Origin: RGIG2206 sp045648425
Lineage (GTDB): Bacteria > Bacillota > Clostridia > Oscillospirales > Acutalibacteraceae
DNA length: 64,000 nt
Assembly: GCA_045648425.1 (NCBI GenBank)
Contig: JAZRNV010000156.1
Span: 18,244 to 82,243 of the forward strand
Direction: 5' to 3'
Shown: positions 17,477 through 26,181 of the stretch, piece by piece
How positions within the stretch are numbered: the first letter of the stretch is position 1
How the letters are laid out: every line of letters begins with the position of its first letter
The notes under the pieces: model-generated
Databases searched by the model: none
What the model was told of the DNA's origin: nothing
The model's input: only the letters and a program-made list of their open reading frames with translations
Translations under genes and position numbers: made by a program

Positions 17477-18793
17477 TTAGAATGATAATACAACATGCTT
17501 TTTATCAAGTGTAGATACTCGTTTAGAAGCAATAATATCAAGACAGTTGATGATTTTTGCATAAACATCAGTGCATTCAGCAACATCATCAATAGCGCCT
17601 GCAGCTGCAACAGCTCTTGCTGAAGCAAAGTTCTCGATGTAATCAGCAAGCACAACCTTCTTATCCTCGCCACCGAGAATTCTGTCGTTATAAACAATAG
17701 CGGCAGCTGCTTCGGGAGCAAGCGGTGAAACAACAGCGGTATCAAGAGCCAAAACGAAATCAGCACCTGACGCTTTACCTGCAAAGGTCATAAACGCAGG
17801 TCCGTATGCATTACCGGCGATTAATGCAATCTTAGCGGTTGTAGCATTAGCATATGCCTTTGTTAGAATGGCTGCTGCTTTGCAATTTCCGTCAAGCTCG
17901 CTGTCAGCGGTAGACTCATATCCTACAGTATCAACTACAGTAATAACAGGGATAGAGAATGCATCACAAATACCTACAAAAGAAGCGATTTTAGAACAAT
18001 CATCTGCAGTAAGTGTGTTGTATGCGGCCACTATACCAACGCTGGCACCTGCAATACGTCCAAAAGCAGTAACTGAATCGGTGCCAAAGCCCTTACGAAT
18101 TTCCACTGCACTTGCTTCATCACAAAGAGCATTAACGGCTGAAACAGCGTCTGCAGCAGGAAATGCACCAACAGAAGGCACGCAATCGCACTCAGCAGGA
18201 CAGCTGATATTGTTAGAAGGCAAAAATGCAAGCACATCACGAGCAGCAGAAACAGAGCTTATGTCATCACTGCAAGCAATATGAGCAGTACCGTTTGCAA
18301 CAGCAGCTTCGGAAGTACCGACCTTATCACCCAAAAGATAAGGAGCGGTGACAAACATCTGTGCACCCTCAGACATTATAACAACATCAGAACACTGTGC
18401 CCAAACAGCTGCAGAGGCAGCACAAGTGCCAACCACAACGGCTATCTGAGGAACAACACCTGATAAACGATTTGAAAAATTAATAAGTTGTGAAAAAGCC
18501 GAAACAGATTCAATACCGTTGTCAAGTTTTCCGCCATTTGAATCAAAAATGCCAACAACAGGACAACCGATTTTTTCGGCCAGTTCATAAGCGCGACCGA
18601 TTTTTTCAGCTTGCTTACCGCACATTGCAGCACCGTCTGACTCAACGTTCTGAGAAAATGCGCAGCAAGGAGCACCATTCACGTTACCGTATGCAACCAA
18701 AACCTTATCATCGCCCAAACGGTCAATCTCTGTAAAAAGACCATCATCGAATAAAGCTTGAAGTCGCTTAAAGGACAGCGAATCAACACTCAT
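17477..18793 (-). CDS. Divergent acyl-CoA carboxyltransferase (MmdA / transcarboxylase 12S-like)
   Basis: A 438-residue crotonase-fold carboxyltransferase, shorter than the usual MmdA/PccB length of about 510. The two-half layout is clear (GIFDSNGGKLDNGIESV in the first half; VVDTVGYESTADSELDG in the second). Both oxyanion-hole segments differ from the family: canonical G-P-C-A-G-G-A is GTCAASA here (about 122-128), and R-K-A-Y-G-G-A-Y is GNAYGPAF (about 327-334). The enzyme may use an unusual acceptor or have altered chemistry. It is first in an operon with the biotin carrier and the OadA-like gene; no biotin carboxylase or membrane pump subunit is nearby. Confidence 0.8.
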   Translation of the reverse strand: MSVDSLSFKRLQALFDDGLFTEIDRLGDDKVLVAYGNVNGAPCCAFSQNVESDGAAMCGKQAEKIGRAYELAEKIGCPVVGIFDSNGGKLDNGIESVSAFSQLINFSNRLSGVVPQIAVVVGTCAASAAVWAQCSDVVIMSEGAQMFVTAPYLLGDKVGTSEAAVANGTAHIACSDDISSVSAARDVLAFLPSNNISCPAECDCVPSVGAFPAADAVSAVNALCDEASAVEIRKGFGTDSVTAFGRIAGASVGIVAAYNTLTADDCSKIASFVGICDAFSIPVITVVDTVGYESTADSELDGNCKAAAILTKAYANATTAKIALIAGNAYGPAFMTFAGKASGADFVLALDTAVVSPLAPEAAAAIVYNDRILGGEDKKVVLADYIENFASARAVAAAGAIDDVAECTDVYAKIINCLDIIASKRVSTLDKKHVVLSF

Positions 18794-18827
18794 TTTTATA
18801 CCTCCGTCTAAAATTAAAATTTAATAT

Positions 18828-18856
18828 ATTTTACCATATACTAACGTAAAGAGCAA
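18828..18856 (-). promoter_or_regulatory. Promoter of the carboxyltransferase operon
   Basis: Minus strand TTGCTC (18851-18856), 17-base spacer, TAAAAT (18828-18833), about 35 bases before the first start codon. Confidence 0.6.
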
Positions 18857-18863
18857 GTTAATT

Positions 18864-19241
18864 TCACTTGTTTTTACAGTTTGTACACATTGTAAACGTT
18901 TTAATAATATTTACCGATTTTTCTTCAGCACTTTTTATAAATCCAAATAAAACAAACTCTTTATAGGGCGCTTTTTCGCCAAGCTCGCAATATAACTTAC
19001 CTCTGTTTACACCATAGTTCATAACAGCTCTTGAGGTTAAATCACAAATAAACAAATCCTTTTCGGGATATATAACAGATAAAAGAGTGAGCTTATCTTC
19101 TGTTAAAGAAAAGACAGCTGAACCAACTGTATTTTCCCCTTCTATGGCAACCATAGCCATAGCGCCGTCACAGATTTCAATATTGTGCTGTTTAAAATAT
19201 AATTCAATTTCTTGTTCGTCTACCGGTTTTACTCTTACCAT
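18864..19241 (-). CDS. Uncharacterised GNAT-like protein
   Basis: A 125-residue protein I cannot assign firmly. The middle reads like an N-acetyltransferase fold: strands AMVAIEGENTVGSAVFSL and LTLLSVIYPE, a helix DLTSRAVMNYGVNRG, then LYCEL. The clear Q/RxxGxG/A acetyl-CoA loop is not evident, so it may be a degenerate or short GNAT. It ends with a small Cys pair (CTNC). Its start lies 38 bases inside the rluB gene in another frame, so it is probably co-translated with rluB. ATG start with a weak AGAGG site about 11 bases upstream. Confidence 0.6.
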   Translation of the reverse strand: MVRVKPVDEQEIELYFKQHNIEICDGAMAMVAIEGENTVGSAVFSLTEDKLTLLSVIYPEKDLFICDLTSRAVMNYGVNRGKLYCELGEKAPYKEFVLFGFIKSAEEKSVNIIKTFTMCTNCKNK

Positions 19242-20001
19242 TATTATTTGAACCTCTGTTTTGTTTGTCGTAATCGGTTTTAGTAGCGTTAACTATCAGT
19301 TTTTTGACCTCTTGTTCAGATAAAAGTCGCCATTTACCTTGCGGGAGCATTCCAAGTTTAAGTGTATCTATAGCAACACGCTTCAATCTGGCAACCTGAA
19401 GACCAACCGCTTCGCACAAACGTCTGATTTCACGATTACGGCCTTCATAAAGAACAAATCTCAATACAACCCTGTTTTCTTCCTTTTGTATTATTTCAAC
19501 CTCGCAAGGAGCGGTCATTCTGCCGTCTATTTCAATACCGCAAGCTATCTTATCAAGCATCTGGTCAGTAACAGGAGGGCGAACGGTAACACGATAAGTT
19601 TTTGACACATGGGTACGGGGGTGCATCATCAAATTAGAAAACTCGCCGTCATTTGTCATCAAAAGCATACCTTCGGAGTCTCTGTCAAGACGACCGACGG
19701 GATAAACCTTTTGTGGAGCATCCTCAACAAGATCGGCAACGCAGCGCCTGCCCTGCTCATCAGACATAGTTGTAATAAAGCCCCTGGGCTTGTGAAGCAT
19801 TATATAAACCTTTTCATCAATCTTTTTAATAGGTTTACCCTTAACGGTAACCTTATCCTTGAAAGGGTCAACCTTATCGCCCAATATCGCTTTAACTCCG
19901 TTGATTTTAACCGAACCTGCCAAAATCAACTCTTCCGATTTGCGTCGAGATGCAACTCCGCACTCGGATAAAAATTTTTGTAATCTTACACTTTTAGACA
20001 T
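19204..20001 (-). CDS. rluB: 23S rRNA pseudouridine synthase (RluB/RsuA family)
   Basis: A 265-residue pseudouridine synthase. It has an N-terminal S4 RNA-binding domain (RLQKFLSECGVASRRKSEELI) and a catalytic domain with the invariant Asp in VGRLDRDSEGMLLMTNDG, preceded by LHKPRGFITT. YEGRNREIRRLCEAVG is the RluB/RsuA-type C-terminal signature. Bacterial RluB modifies U2605 of 23S rRNA; the site here is inferred. The C-terminal tail is Lys/Asn/Arg rich. It sits ten bases after dacF and overlaps the next gene by 38 bases. Confidence 0.92.
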   Translation of the reverse strand: MSKSVRLQKFLSECGVASRRKSEELILAGSVKINGVKAILGDKVDPFKDKVTVKGKPIKKIDEKVYIMLHKPRGFITTMSDEQGRRCVADLVEDAPQKVYPVGRLDRDSEGMLLMTNDGEFSNLMMHPRTHVSKTYRVTVRPPVTDQMLDKIACGIEIDGRMTAPCEVEIIQKEENRVVLRFVLYEGRNREIRRLCEAVGLQVARLKRVAIDTLKLGMLPQGKWRLLSEQEVKKLIVNATKTDYDKQNRGSNNNGKSKTGRRTRN

Positions 20002-20011
20002 AATACCTCAA

Positions 20012-21133
20012 TCAGTAAGACAGAATCTGTCTTAACCAAAACAAAAAATCTTTCTTTTTATAAATTGAATTAGATTTAACGGTTTTAGCTGCATATACAG
20101 TTATATTTTTGACCGATTTATCTTTAATTTTAACAGTTACTGTTCCAACAGCATCGCCACGATTAACAGGAGCAATTAAACTTGGCTCAATACTAACACT
20201 AAAATTAATACTGTTAAAGTTTTCAGGCAATGTTGAAATATCTGTGTCCGAAATCATTACCTCACAATGCGTTCTTTCTCCGCCGATAATTTTAACGGGA
20301 TTTATATACGGCATAGAAACTGACCTTGTCTCCAATTTACTAAATCCAAAATCCAATAGTTTTACGTGGTCATTCCAATCGTCGGGAGCATTTAAAGTAA
20401 CACAAATAACGCGCTTATCGCCTTTTTGTGCACAGCTCACCAAGCAACGGCCTGATTTTTTTGTAAAACCGGTTTTAACACCAATACAACCATCGTAAAG
20501 CTTCAGTAGTTTGTTATGATTTGTTATTGTTCGTTTATATGGCGGGTTTCCGAACTCGAGCACAGCTTTTTTGCTCGAACACACCGACGCAAACAATTCA
20601 TTATCCATCGCAACACAGGACAAAAGTGCCATATCATATGCTGTTGAATAATGATTCTCATCATCTAGGCCCGAAGGAGTTACAAAACGAGTGCCGGACA
20701 TACCGATTTGAGCAGCGCGGTCATTCATCATTTCCGCAAAATTTTCCAAACTGCCGCCCAGGGATATTGCAACAGCATTTGCAGCATCGTTTCCCGAGGC
20801 AAGCAAAAGGCCATAAAGCAAATCAATATATTTAACTTTGTCTCCCTCTAAAAGCCCCATCGAAGACCCTTCGACCCTAACCATACTGTCGGTAACGGTA
20901 ATCTCTTTTTCAAGATCGGGTTGTTCGCTTAAAATAAGGGCTGTCATTATTTTAGTGGTGCTTGCCATAGAAGCCCTTTTATAAGCGTTTTTTTCATAAA
21001 TTACGCATCCGGATGCTGCATCAATAAGAACGCAACATTGAGCAGTAATTGAAAAAATCGGTTGTGCCGCACAATCAAAAGACAAATTAAAAATTAAGCA
21101 CAAAGAAAAAAGCAAAGCAAAAAATCTTTTCAA
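20012..21133 (-). CDS. dacF: D-alanyl-D-alanine carboxypeptidase (DacF-like PBP5 family)
   Basis: A 373-residue secreted serine peptidase that trims D-Ala from peptidoglycan stem peptides. An N-terminal signal peptide (KRFFALLFSLCLIFNLSF) is followed by the three penicillin-binding motifs: S-x-x-K in ASTTKIM, SGN in ASGNDAAN and KTG in GVKTGFTKK, then a C-terminal beta domain and an amphipathic tail typical of PBP5 anchoring. I choose the TTG start at 21133 because a G-run ribosome site lies seven bases before it and the protein then begins with the signal peptide; the upstream ATG in frame lacks support. DacF is a spore-cortex type in Bacillus; that role is inferred from the ytfJ-scpB-scpA context. 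Confidence 0.88.
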   Translation of the reverse strand: MKRFFALLFSLCLIFNLSFDCAAQPIFSITAQCCVLIDAASGCVIYEKNAYKRASMASTTKIMTALILSEQPDLEKEITVTDSMVRVEGSSMGLLEGDKVKYIDLLYGLLLASGNDAANAVAISLGGSLENFAEMMNDRAAQIGMSGTRFVTPSGLDDENHYSTAYDMALLSCVAMDNELFASVCSSKKAVLEFGNPPYKRTITNHNKLLKLYDGCIGVKTGFTKKSGRCLVSCAQKGDKRVICVTLNAPDDWNDHVKLLDFGFSKLETRSVSMPYINPVKIIGGERTHCEVMISDTDISTLPENFNSINFSVSIEPSLIAPVNRGDAVGTVTVKIKDKSVKNITVYAAKTVKSNSIYKKKDFLFWLRQILSY

Positions 21134-21190
21134 GGCGATTCCCCCCAACAATATCATATATTGATAATTATGGGGTATGATCAAAGATTA

Positions 21191-21577
21191 TTATTCAGCT
21201 TTGTCTTCGGTTTTATCCTTTTTGAACAAGCCGGTGATTTTATCGACCAATTCGGGCAAAAGAGCAATTGCTTTATCTGTTGCATCAGGCTTGTTACTTA
21301 CTTGAAGCATACGAACCTCAGTGCCTTTAATAACAAGAAATGCAGTGGGAGCAATGGTCATACCTGCACCGCCACCGCCACCAAAAGCATTGCGTCCGGT
21401 TTTGGTGGGAAAATCAGATCCACCTGAAGCAAAACCAAACGAAACCTTTGAAATAGGGATAATGGTTAAATCATCATTGGCTACAATGGGTTTACCAATG
21501 ATTGTATCAGCATCACACATTGCACGAACCTTTTCCATTGTGACATCCATAATACCTTTGATAGCATTTTCACTCAT
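21191..21577 (-). CDS. ytfJ: GerW family sporulation protein YtfJ
   Basis: A 128-residue protein of the GerW/YtfJ family, needed in Bacillus for normal spore germination. Signatures: a conserved N-terminal helix with IKGIMDVTMEKVRAM, TIIPISKVSFGFASGG, a Gly-rich FGGGGGAGMTIAPTAFLVI and a charged C-terminal tail. Length is typical. It follows scpB in the same direction, as in many Clostridia. Its presence supports a spore-forming ancestry. Confidence 0.93.
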   Translation of the reverse strand: MSENAIKGIMDVTMEKVRAMCDADTIIGKPIVANDDLTIIPISKVSFGFASGGSDFPTKTGRNAFGGGGGAGMTIAPTAFLVIKGTEVRMLQVSNKPDATDKAIALLPELVDKITGLFKKDKTEDKAE

Positions 21578-21593
21578 AATTAAAAACCTCCTG

Positions 21594-22178
21594 TTAATTA
21601 TTGTCGGTTTGATTTACATCGTTATTGTTTTCATCCGATTCATCAACCGAATGATCTGCTCCGTCATCACGTTCGGGTAACGGAGGTAGCTTGGACAGGT
21701 TCTCTAAAGAAAAGCACCTTAAAAATCTTTCAGTAGTGCCATATATAAGAGGTCTGCCCGGCAGCTCAAGTCTGCCTTTTTCTTCAATTAGATCCTTTTC
21801 AACAAGTGAAGAAATAACGCCCGAGCAATCGACACCTCTCACCTGCTCAACAAATGATTTGGTAACCGGTTGATTGTATGCAACAACAGCCAACACTTCA
21901 AAAGCAGCTTGAGAAAGAGGTGTGTTACGCTGAATTTCAAGCATCTTTCGAATGTTGCCTGCAAACTCAGGTCTAGTAGTAAGCTGCCAACTGTCATTAA
22001 CTCTTATTAATGACAAAGCACTGTCTCGTAGTGAATAATCTTCATTCAAGTCGGCTGCCGCTTTTTCTACCTGTTTGGGCTTGCACTCAAGAATTTCGCA
22101 AACTCTATCGGTTGGTAGAGGTTCACCCGAAGCAAAGACAAGTGCTTCAAATTCTTTTTTGATTTCATTCTGTGTCAT
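21594..22178 (-). CDS. scpB: Segregation and condensation protein B
   Basis: A 194-residue ScpB, the winged-helix kite subunit of the SMC-ScpA condensin. Seen: FEALVFASGEPLPTDRV at the N-terminus and the signature QAAFEVLAVVAYNQPVTKSFVEQVRGVDC, then GRPLIYGTTERFL. The C-terminus is acidic. Its start overlaps scpA by 14 bases, so the two condensin subunits are probably coupled. Confidence 0.95.
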   Translation of the reverse strand: MTQNEIKKEFEALVFASGEPLPTDRVCEILECKPKQVEKAAADLNEDYSLRDSALSLIRVNDSWQLTTRPEFAGNIRKMLEIQRNTPLSQAAFEVLAVVAYNQPVTKSFVEQVRGVDCSGVISSLVEKDLIEEKGRLELPGRPLIYGTTERFLRCFSLENLSKLPPLPERDDGADHSVDESDENNNDVNQTDNN

Positions 22179-22890
22179 TGTCGGTCACCTCACTACACAT
22201 AGCAATAGAAATATCATTTCCATCGCCTTCGGCTTTAACACGGCGTGTTTTTATCAATTCTAAAACAGCAAGAAAAGTTGCTACAAGTTCACTTCTACTC
22301 TCTGCTTTTTCAAACAATGATGAAAATTTAACCTTAACTCTCTGCCGCAAATTACGCAAAACAAAAACAACCTTACTGGATACCGATACAATTTTTTTAG
22401 CAACAAGAGGAGTAAAGGTCTCGGCAGGCGGCGGAAGCTTGCGCATACCGCGCCCGATAGCATTAAGATAAGCAGGTAAAAGTTCTTCAGGTAAATGATT
22501 TCTGCGATAATTTTTATTTATAATAACAGGTGCCGGCAAACGAACAAAACGGTTGAAGCCGTCTGTCATTTGAGATAAGCGTGCAGCCATCTCTTTACAA
22601 ACCTGATACTCAAGCAACTCACCTGATAACTCAGCACGCGGGTCGACATCATCATCATACTTAGGAAGAAGCATAGCTGATTTTATGTAAACCAAGCGTG
22701 CAGCCATCTCCAAAAATTCACTGGCAACATCCATATTGTTTTCTTTAAACAATTCAATCTGTTGCATATACTGACTAAGCAGTTCGGTGATGTTGATGTC
22801 ATAGATATTCATTTTGTTTTTGGATATAAGGGTTAGCAACAAATCAAGCGGCCCCTCAAAATCCGCCACTTTATAGCAGATTGCATCCAT
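22165..22890 (-). CDS. scpA: Segregation and condensation protein A
   Basis: A 241-residue kleisin that bridges SMC heads. The N-terminal FEGPLDLLLTLISKNKMNIYDI, then EFLEMAARLVYIKSAMLLP, are diagnostic; the C-terminus has the winged-helix VATFLAVLELIKTRRV. It is 10 bases after the M50 protease gene and overlaps scpB by 14 bases, giving the order protease-scpA-scpB-ytfJ-dacF-rluB. Confidence 0.95.
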   Translation of the reverse strand: MDAICYKVADFEGPLDLLLTLISKNKMNIYDINITELLSQYMQQIELFKENNMDVASEFLEMAARLVYIKSAMLLPKYDDDVDPRAELSGELLEYQVCKEMAARLSQMTDGFNRFVRLPAPVIINKNYRRNHLPEELLPAYLNAIGRGMRKLPPPAETFTPLVAKKIVSVSSKVVFVLRNLRQRVKVKFSSLFEKAESRSELVATFLAVLELIKTRRVKAEGDGNDISIAMCSEVTDNDTE

Positions 22891-22900
22891 AATAAATACC

Positions 22901-23581
22901 TCAAATTACTACATTTTTAAAGGGTGCTCCGATTAGATTGTTCAGCGAATTATATAAACCGGATGAAAATCTATACAACGGTTCATCAAGAACACCAAAT
23001 ATAATCAAAGCGATCAAACCATAATAGAAAAAACGTTCATAACGCCTAAAAAATGCCTCAACCTTGTATGGGGCAATAGAAAACAAAATGTTTGATCCGT
23101 CAAGCGGAGGAATGGGAATTAAATTAAATACAGCAAGTGAAACATTAATTTGTGCAGCCTTAAACATAATTGCTGCAGCAAAAGAACCGTAGCCAAAAAA
23201 CATACTAGTAACGTTACCCATCAAAATTAGTAAAGTGCTCAAAAGTATATTGGAAACAGGTCCTGCTACACTGGTAACAGCCATTCCTACTTTATATCTT
23301 TTGAAGTTATATGGATTAACAGGAACGGGTTTTGCATAGCCAAAGCCAAACAAAATTATCATCAAAGCGCCTAAATAATCAATATGTGCCAATGGATTAA
23401 GAGTTAATCTGCCTTGATACTTTGCAGTCTTGTCCCCCAATATATTAGCTGCCATTGCATGAGAAAACTCGTGCACAGGTAAGCAAAGGAATATAACTAT
23501 CAATGAAGAAATTATTGAAACAAACAGTTTAAACAAGGAAAAATTGCCGGATAAACCGGAAAATATTGTTTCTAATAACAT
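22901..23581 (-). CDS. Site-2 protease family membrane metallopeptidase (M50)
   Basis: A 226-residue multi-pass membrane protein with the zinc motif HEFSH (HExxH) and the second metal segment NLIPIPPLDGS, which define M50 family intramembrane proteases. About five hydrophobic helices can be seen. The stand-alone form next to scpA-scpB is widespread in Firmicutes; its substrate is unknown. I start at the ATG at 23581, because the GTG 12 bases earlier lies within the AGGTG ribosome site. Length fits the small YwhC-type subgroup. Confidence 0.9.
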   Translation of the reverse strand: MLLETIFSGLSGNFSLFKLFVSIISSLIVIFLCLPVHEFSHAMAANILGDKTAKYQGRLTLNPLAHIDYLGALMIILFGFGYAKPVPVNPYNFKRYKVGMAVTSVAGPVSNILLSTLLILMGNVTSMFFGYGSFAAAIMFKAAQINVSLAVFNLIPIPPLDGSNILFSIAPYKVEAFFRRYERFFYYGLIALIIFGVLDEPLYRFSSGLYNSLNNLIGAPFKNVVI

Positions 23582-23693
23582 TAAAAATATCACCTATCCT
23601 AAAAAAAGCACATTCTTCCTCAATATAATTATTATAATATATTATTATATTAAAAAAAGCAAGTTATTTATTCATTTTTTAGATACATAAAAT

Positions 23694-23730
23694 AAACAAA
23701 AAACAACCCCAAGTCTTTTGACTTGGGGTT
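23694..23730 (-). terminator. Terminator of the tRNA cluster
   Basis: Hairpin with arms AACCCCAAGTC/GACTTGGGGTT and a TTTT loop, followed on the minus strand by a T-rich tail. Confidence 0.9.
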
Positions 23731-23806
23731 TGGAGCGGATTACGAGGCTCGAACTCGCTACCTCCACCTTGGCAAGGTGGCGCTCTACCAGATGAGCTAA
23801 ATCCGC
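23731..23806 (-). tRNA. tRNA-Gly (GCC)
   Basis: Seventy-six bases with encoded CCA. Acceptor GCGGATT pairs with AATCCGC, and the anticodon loop TTGCCAA gives GCC. It is the last of four tRNAs on this transcript. Confidence 0.97.
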
Positions 23807-23811
23807 AAACA

Positions 23812-23887
23812 TGGTGCCTCCGATCGGAATCGAACCAATGACACGAGGATTTTCAGTCCTCTGCTCTACCTACTGAGCTACAGAGGC
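23812..23887 (-). tRNA. tRNA-Phe (GAA)
   Basis: Seventy-six bases with encoded CCA. Acceptor GCCTCTG pairs with CGGAGGC (one G-U), and the loop CTGAAAA gives GAA. Confidence 0.97.
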
Positions 23888-23890
23888 AAG

Positions 23891-23967
23891 TGGCGACCTG
23901 GATGGGGCTCGAACCCACGACCTCTAGCGTGACAGGCTAGCGTTCTAACCAGCTGAACTACCAGGCC
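23891..23967 (-). tRNA. tRNA-Asp (GTC)
   Basis: Seventy-seven bases with encoded CCA. Acceptor GGCCTGG pairs with CCAGGTC, and the loop CTGTCAC gives GTC. Confidence 0.97.
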
Positions 23968-23972
23968 ACTAA

Positions 23973-24048
23973 TGGTGGGAACAACAGGGCTCGAACCTGT
24001 GACCCTCTGCTTGTAAGGCAGATGCTCTCCCAGCTGAGCTATGCTCCC
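23973..24048 (-). tRNA. tRNA-Val (TAC)
   Basis: Seventy-six bases with encoded CCA. Acceptor GGGAGCA pairs with TGTTCCC, and the loop CTTACAA gives TAC. It is first in the cluster. Confidence 0.97.
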
Positions 24049-24098
24049 ATCGGTAAAGCCGCATTCGTGAACATCAGTACTCACCGGCGACGAATGCT

Positions 24099-24127
24099 AT
24101 GATACTACATCCTTTTTAAAATGTCAA
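24099..24127 (-). promoter_or_regulatory. Promoter of the tRNA cluster
   Basis: Minus strand TTGACA (24122-24127), 17-base spacer, TATCAT (24099-24104), about 50 bases before tRNA-Val and 9 bases after the hslO stop. Confidence 0.85.
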
Positions 24128-24136
24128 TACCTTTTT

Positions 24137-25021
24137 TTAATTTTTTTTAATTTTTTTATCAATTAGTCGTCTTACCTCATCATTAGTGAACTTATATTCT
24201 GAATTACAAAAATGGCAACACACCTCTGTCACCTGCTGTTCATCAACAATAGACTGCAATTCTTCAACAGATAAAGATAGCAATACACGCTCTGTACGTT
24301 CTCTTGAGCAATTACATCTATATTCTGCAAAGCCCTCATCAAGCACCTCAACATCAAACTCAGATAGTGCTGACTTAACAATATCTTCGAGAGACATCCC
24401 CATATCCATCATTGAAGTAATGGGTTTAACGCTTTGAATGCTTTTTTCAACTTTTGTAATTATCTCATCATCAGCAGTAGGCAAAAGTTGAATTAAATAT
24501 CCACCGGCAACTTTGACAGTTAAATCGGGATTAACCAAAACACCCAAAGCACAAACGGTAGGAATTTGCTCACTTGTAGCAAAATATGAAGTAATATCCT
24601 CGGCAATCTCTCCTGATACAAGAGGAACAACGCCAATATACGGCTCCTTCATGCCTACGTCTTTTACAACACTTAGTTCACCGTTACCAATAGCACCGCC
24701 TACATCCAATTTTCCGTTAGGTTTAAGTGGAATCTCAACAATAGGTTGGTGGGGGCAAACCTTTACATTTCCATCTGCATCACTTACAGCACTGATCATT
24801 CTGGCGGGTCCATCTCCGCTTATTCGTAAGGTAACACTGCCGTTCTTGCTTTTTAAGGCAGCACCCATCATAGAGGCAGCAGTTGCCAATCGACCCATAG
24901 CAGCCGTAATAACAGCACTGGTGCAATGAATTTGCTCTGCCTTGCTTACAATATCAGTAGAATCTATAGCCATAGCTGTAACACAGCCGTCTGACGTAAT
25001 ACATCTAATAATTCTGCCCAT
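24137..25021 (-). CDS. hslO: Redox-regulated chaperone Hsp33
   Basis: A 294-residue Hsp33, a cytoplasmic holdase switched on by oxidation. The N-terminal domain shows GRLATAASMMGAALK and IRISGDGP-like segments (RISGDGPARM), and the redox switch is the C-terminal zinc motif C-x-C (CNC) then C-x2-C (CHFC), about 30 residues apart as in the family. The start overlaps the upstream methyltransferase stop by one base (TAATG). In a strict anaerobe it is a plausible oxygen or HOCl defence. Confidence 0.95.
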   Translation of the reverse strand: MGRIIRCITSDGCVTAMAIDSTDIVSKAEQIHCTSAVITAAMGRLATAASMMGAALKSKNGSVTLRISGDGPARMISAVSDADGNVKVCPHQPIVEIPLKPNGKLDVGGAIGNGELSVVKDVGMKEPYIGVVPLVSGEIAEDITSYFATSEQIPTVCALGVLVNPDLTVKVAGGYLIQLLPTADDEIITKVEKSIQSVKPITSMMDMGMSLEDIVKSALSEFDVEVLDEGFAEYRCNCSRERTERVLLSLSVEELQSIVDEQQVTEVCCHFCNSEYKFTNDEVRRLIDKKIKKN

Positions 25022-25755
25022 TATTTCTTCCTCATTACATAAATTATTCTTTGAGTGTCTTTTTTGACCTCGTCTTGTGTCATATCAGAATATACTGCTT
25101 CGATGACAAATCCTGCATCTTCACCAAATTTAACAAGCTCGTCATGTGAATAATAGCGCTCTGTAAACTCTTCAGAGCTGCGTATATATGAATCTTCTTT
25201 CTTATTAAAAAAATCAAGAAAAATATCAGTATAAGGATAATCAAAGCTGTTTTGCCAAACGCAATACACATCCTCTTCATCTATTACAAAAGTGTTATTG
25301 GAAAGTATGTACTGATGCTTATGTAAAGAGTTTACATCAAAAATAAACAAGCACCCTTGCTCTAAAAACAAACTGACTCTATTAAACGCTAGCCGGAGCT
25401 CATCGGCATCAACAATATGATTTATGCTATCAAGAGTACAAACAGCACCTTGAACGGTGCCGAACAAATCAAGTTCGTCAGCTCTTTGACAAATGCAAAG
25501 TAAATCGACATTAGCATTTTTAGCTTTTTCATTGGCTACACTAAGCATTTCGGCCGATCCGTCAACCGATACAACTTCGCATCCGCGTTTAACCAGTTCC
25601 AATGAAAGAGAACCCGTGCCGCAGCATAAATCCAACACAATGTTGGGTTTTTTGTCAAATTTGCAAAAAAGCCCGAGCAGATAATCTGCGCGAGCTGAGT
25701 AATCACAATCTGTCATTAGTCGGTCATAAAAGTCGGCAAAAGAACCATATGACAT
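25021..25755 (-). CDS. Class I SAM-dependent methyltransferase
   Basis: A 244-residue Rossmann-fold methyltransferase. Motif I is VLDLCCGTGSLSLEL (about residues 40-54), followed by an acidic SAM-ribose residue in VVSVDGSAEMLSVA and motif III-like GAVCTLDSINHI. No target domain is recognised, so the substrate is unknown. It starts four bases after yerC and runs into hslO with a one-base overlap, so the three genes form an operon. Confidence 0.85.
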   Translation of the reverse strand: MSYGSFADFYDRLMTDCDYSARADYLLGLFCKFDKKPNIVLDLCCGTGSLSLELVKRGCEVVSVDGSAEMLSVANEKAKNANVDLLCICQRADELDLFGTVQGAVCTLDSINHIVDADELRLAFNRVSLFLEQGCLFIFDVNSLHKHQYILSNNTFVIDEEDVYCVWQNSFDYPYTDIFLDFFNKKEDSYIRSSEEFTERYYSHDELVKFGEDAGFVIEAVYSDMTQDEVKKDTQRIIYVMRKK

Positions 25756-25759
25756 ACTA

Positions 25760-26050
25760 TTACTCTTCCCCTTTTAAGCGTGAAAACACAACAGAATAAC
25801 CTTCTGCGCCGTCATTGATTGAACGATTTACACGACTGATTGTAGCAGTGCTTGCACCGGTTTTTTCAACAATCTCGCTGTAAACCTTACCGTCAGTCAG
25901 CATACGAGCAACAACATAACGCTGAGCCATAGATTTTATTTCACGTATCGTGCATAAATCCTTTAAAAAATTATAACACTCGTCTGCCGTTTCTAGGGTA
26001 AGCATACCCTCAAGCATACTATCAATAAAAGCATCGCGTTTAACAGCCAT
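25760..26050 (-). CDS. yerC: TrpR-like regulator YerC/YecD
   Basis: A 96-residue protein of the TrpR/YerC-YecD family. A helix-turn-helix is readable in VYSEIVEKTGASTATISRVNRSIN, preceded by IREIKSMAQRYVVARMLTDG, the family's conserved segment. The family binds DNA; the targets are not known here. It heads an operon with a methyltransferase and Hsp33, behind its own promoter. Ribosome site GGGGGTG, ATG start. Confidence 0.9.
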   Translation of the reverse strand: MAVKRDAFIDSMLEGMLTLETADECYNFLKDLCTIREIKSMAQRYVVARMLTDGKVYSEIVEKTGASTATISRVNRSINDGAEGYSVVFSRLKGEE

Positions 26051-26075
26051 ACAAGCACCCCCTTAAATTTATCAC

Positions 26076-26104
26076 ATTTTAACACATTAAACTCTAAAAG
26101 TCAA
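26076..26104 (-). promoter_or_regulatory. Promoter of the yerC-methyltransferase-hslO operon
   Basis: Minus strand TTGACT (26099-26104), 17-base spacer, TAAAAT (26076-26081). Confidence 0.75.
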
Positions 26105-26181
26105 TATAACTATTTTTGTATTAAAGCTCATAATCGAGAAATACTAACTATATAAAAATTCTTTTAAATTCGGTGACTTCT

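Noticed and set aside
17868..18284. Plus-strand 138-residue frame
   Set aside because: It is the antisense shadow of the carboxyltransferase gene, caused by its Ala-rich codons.
23878..24084. Minus-strand 68-residue frame
   Set aside because: It runs through two tRNA genes and is not coding.
24513..24929. Plus-strand 138-residue frame
   Set aside because: It lies antisense within hslO and matches nothing recognisable.
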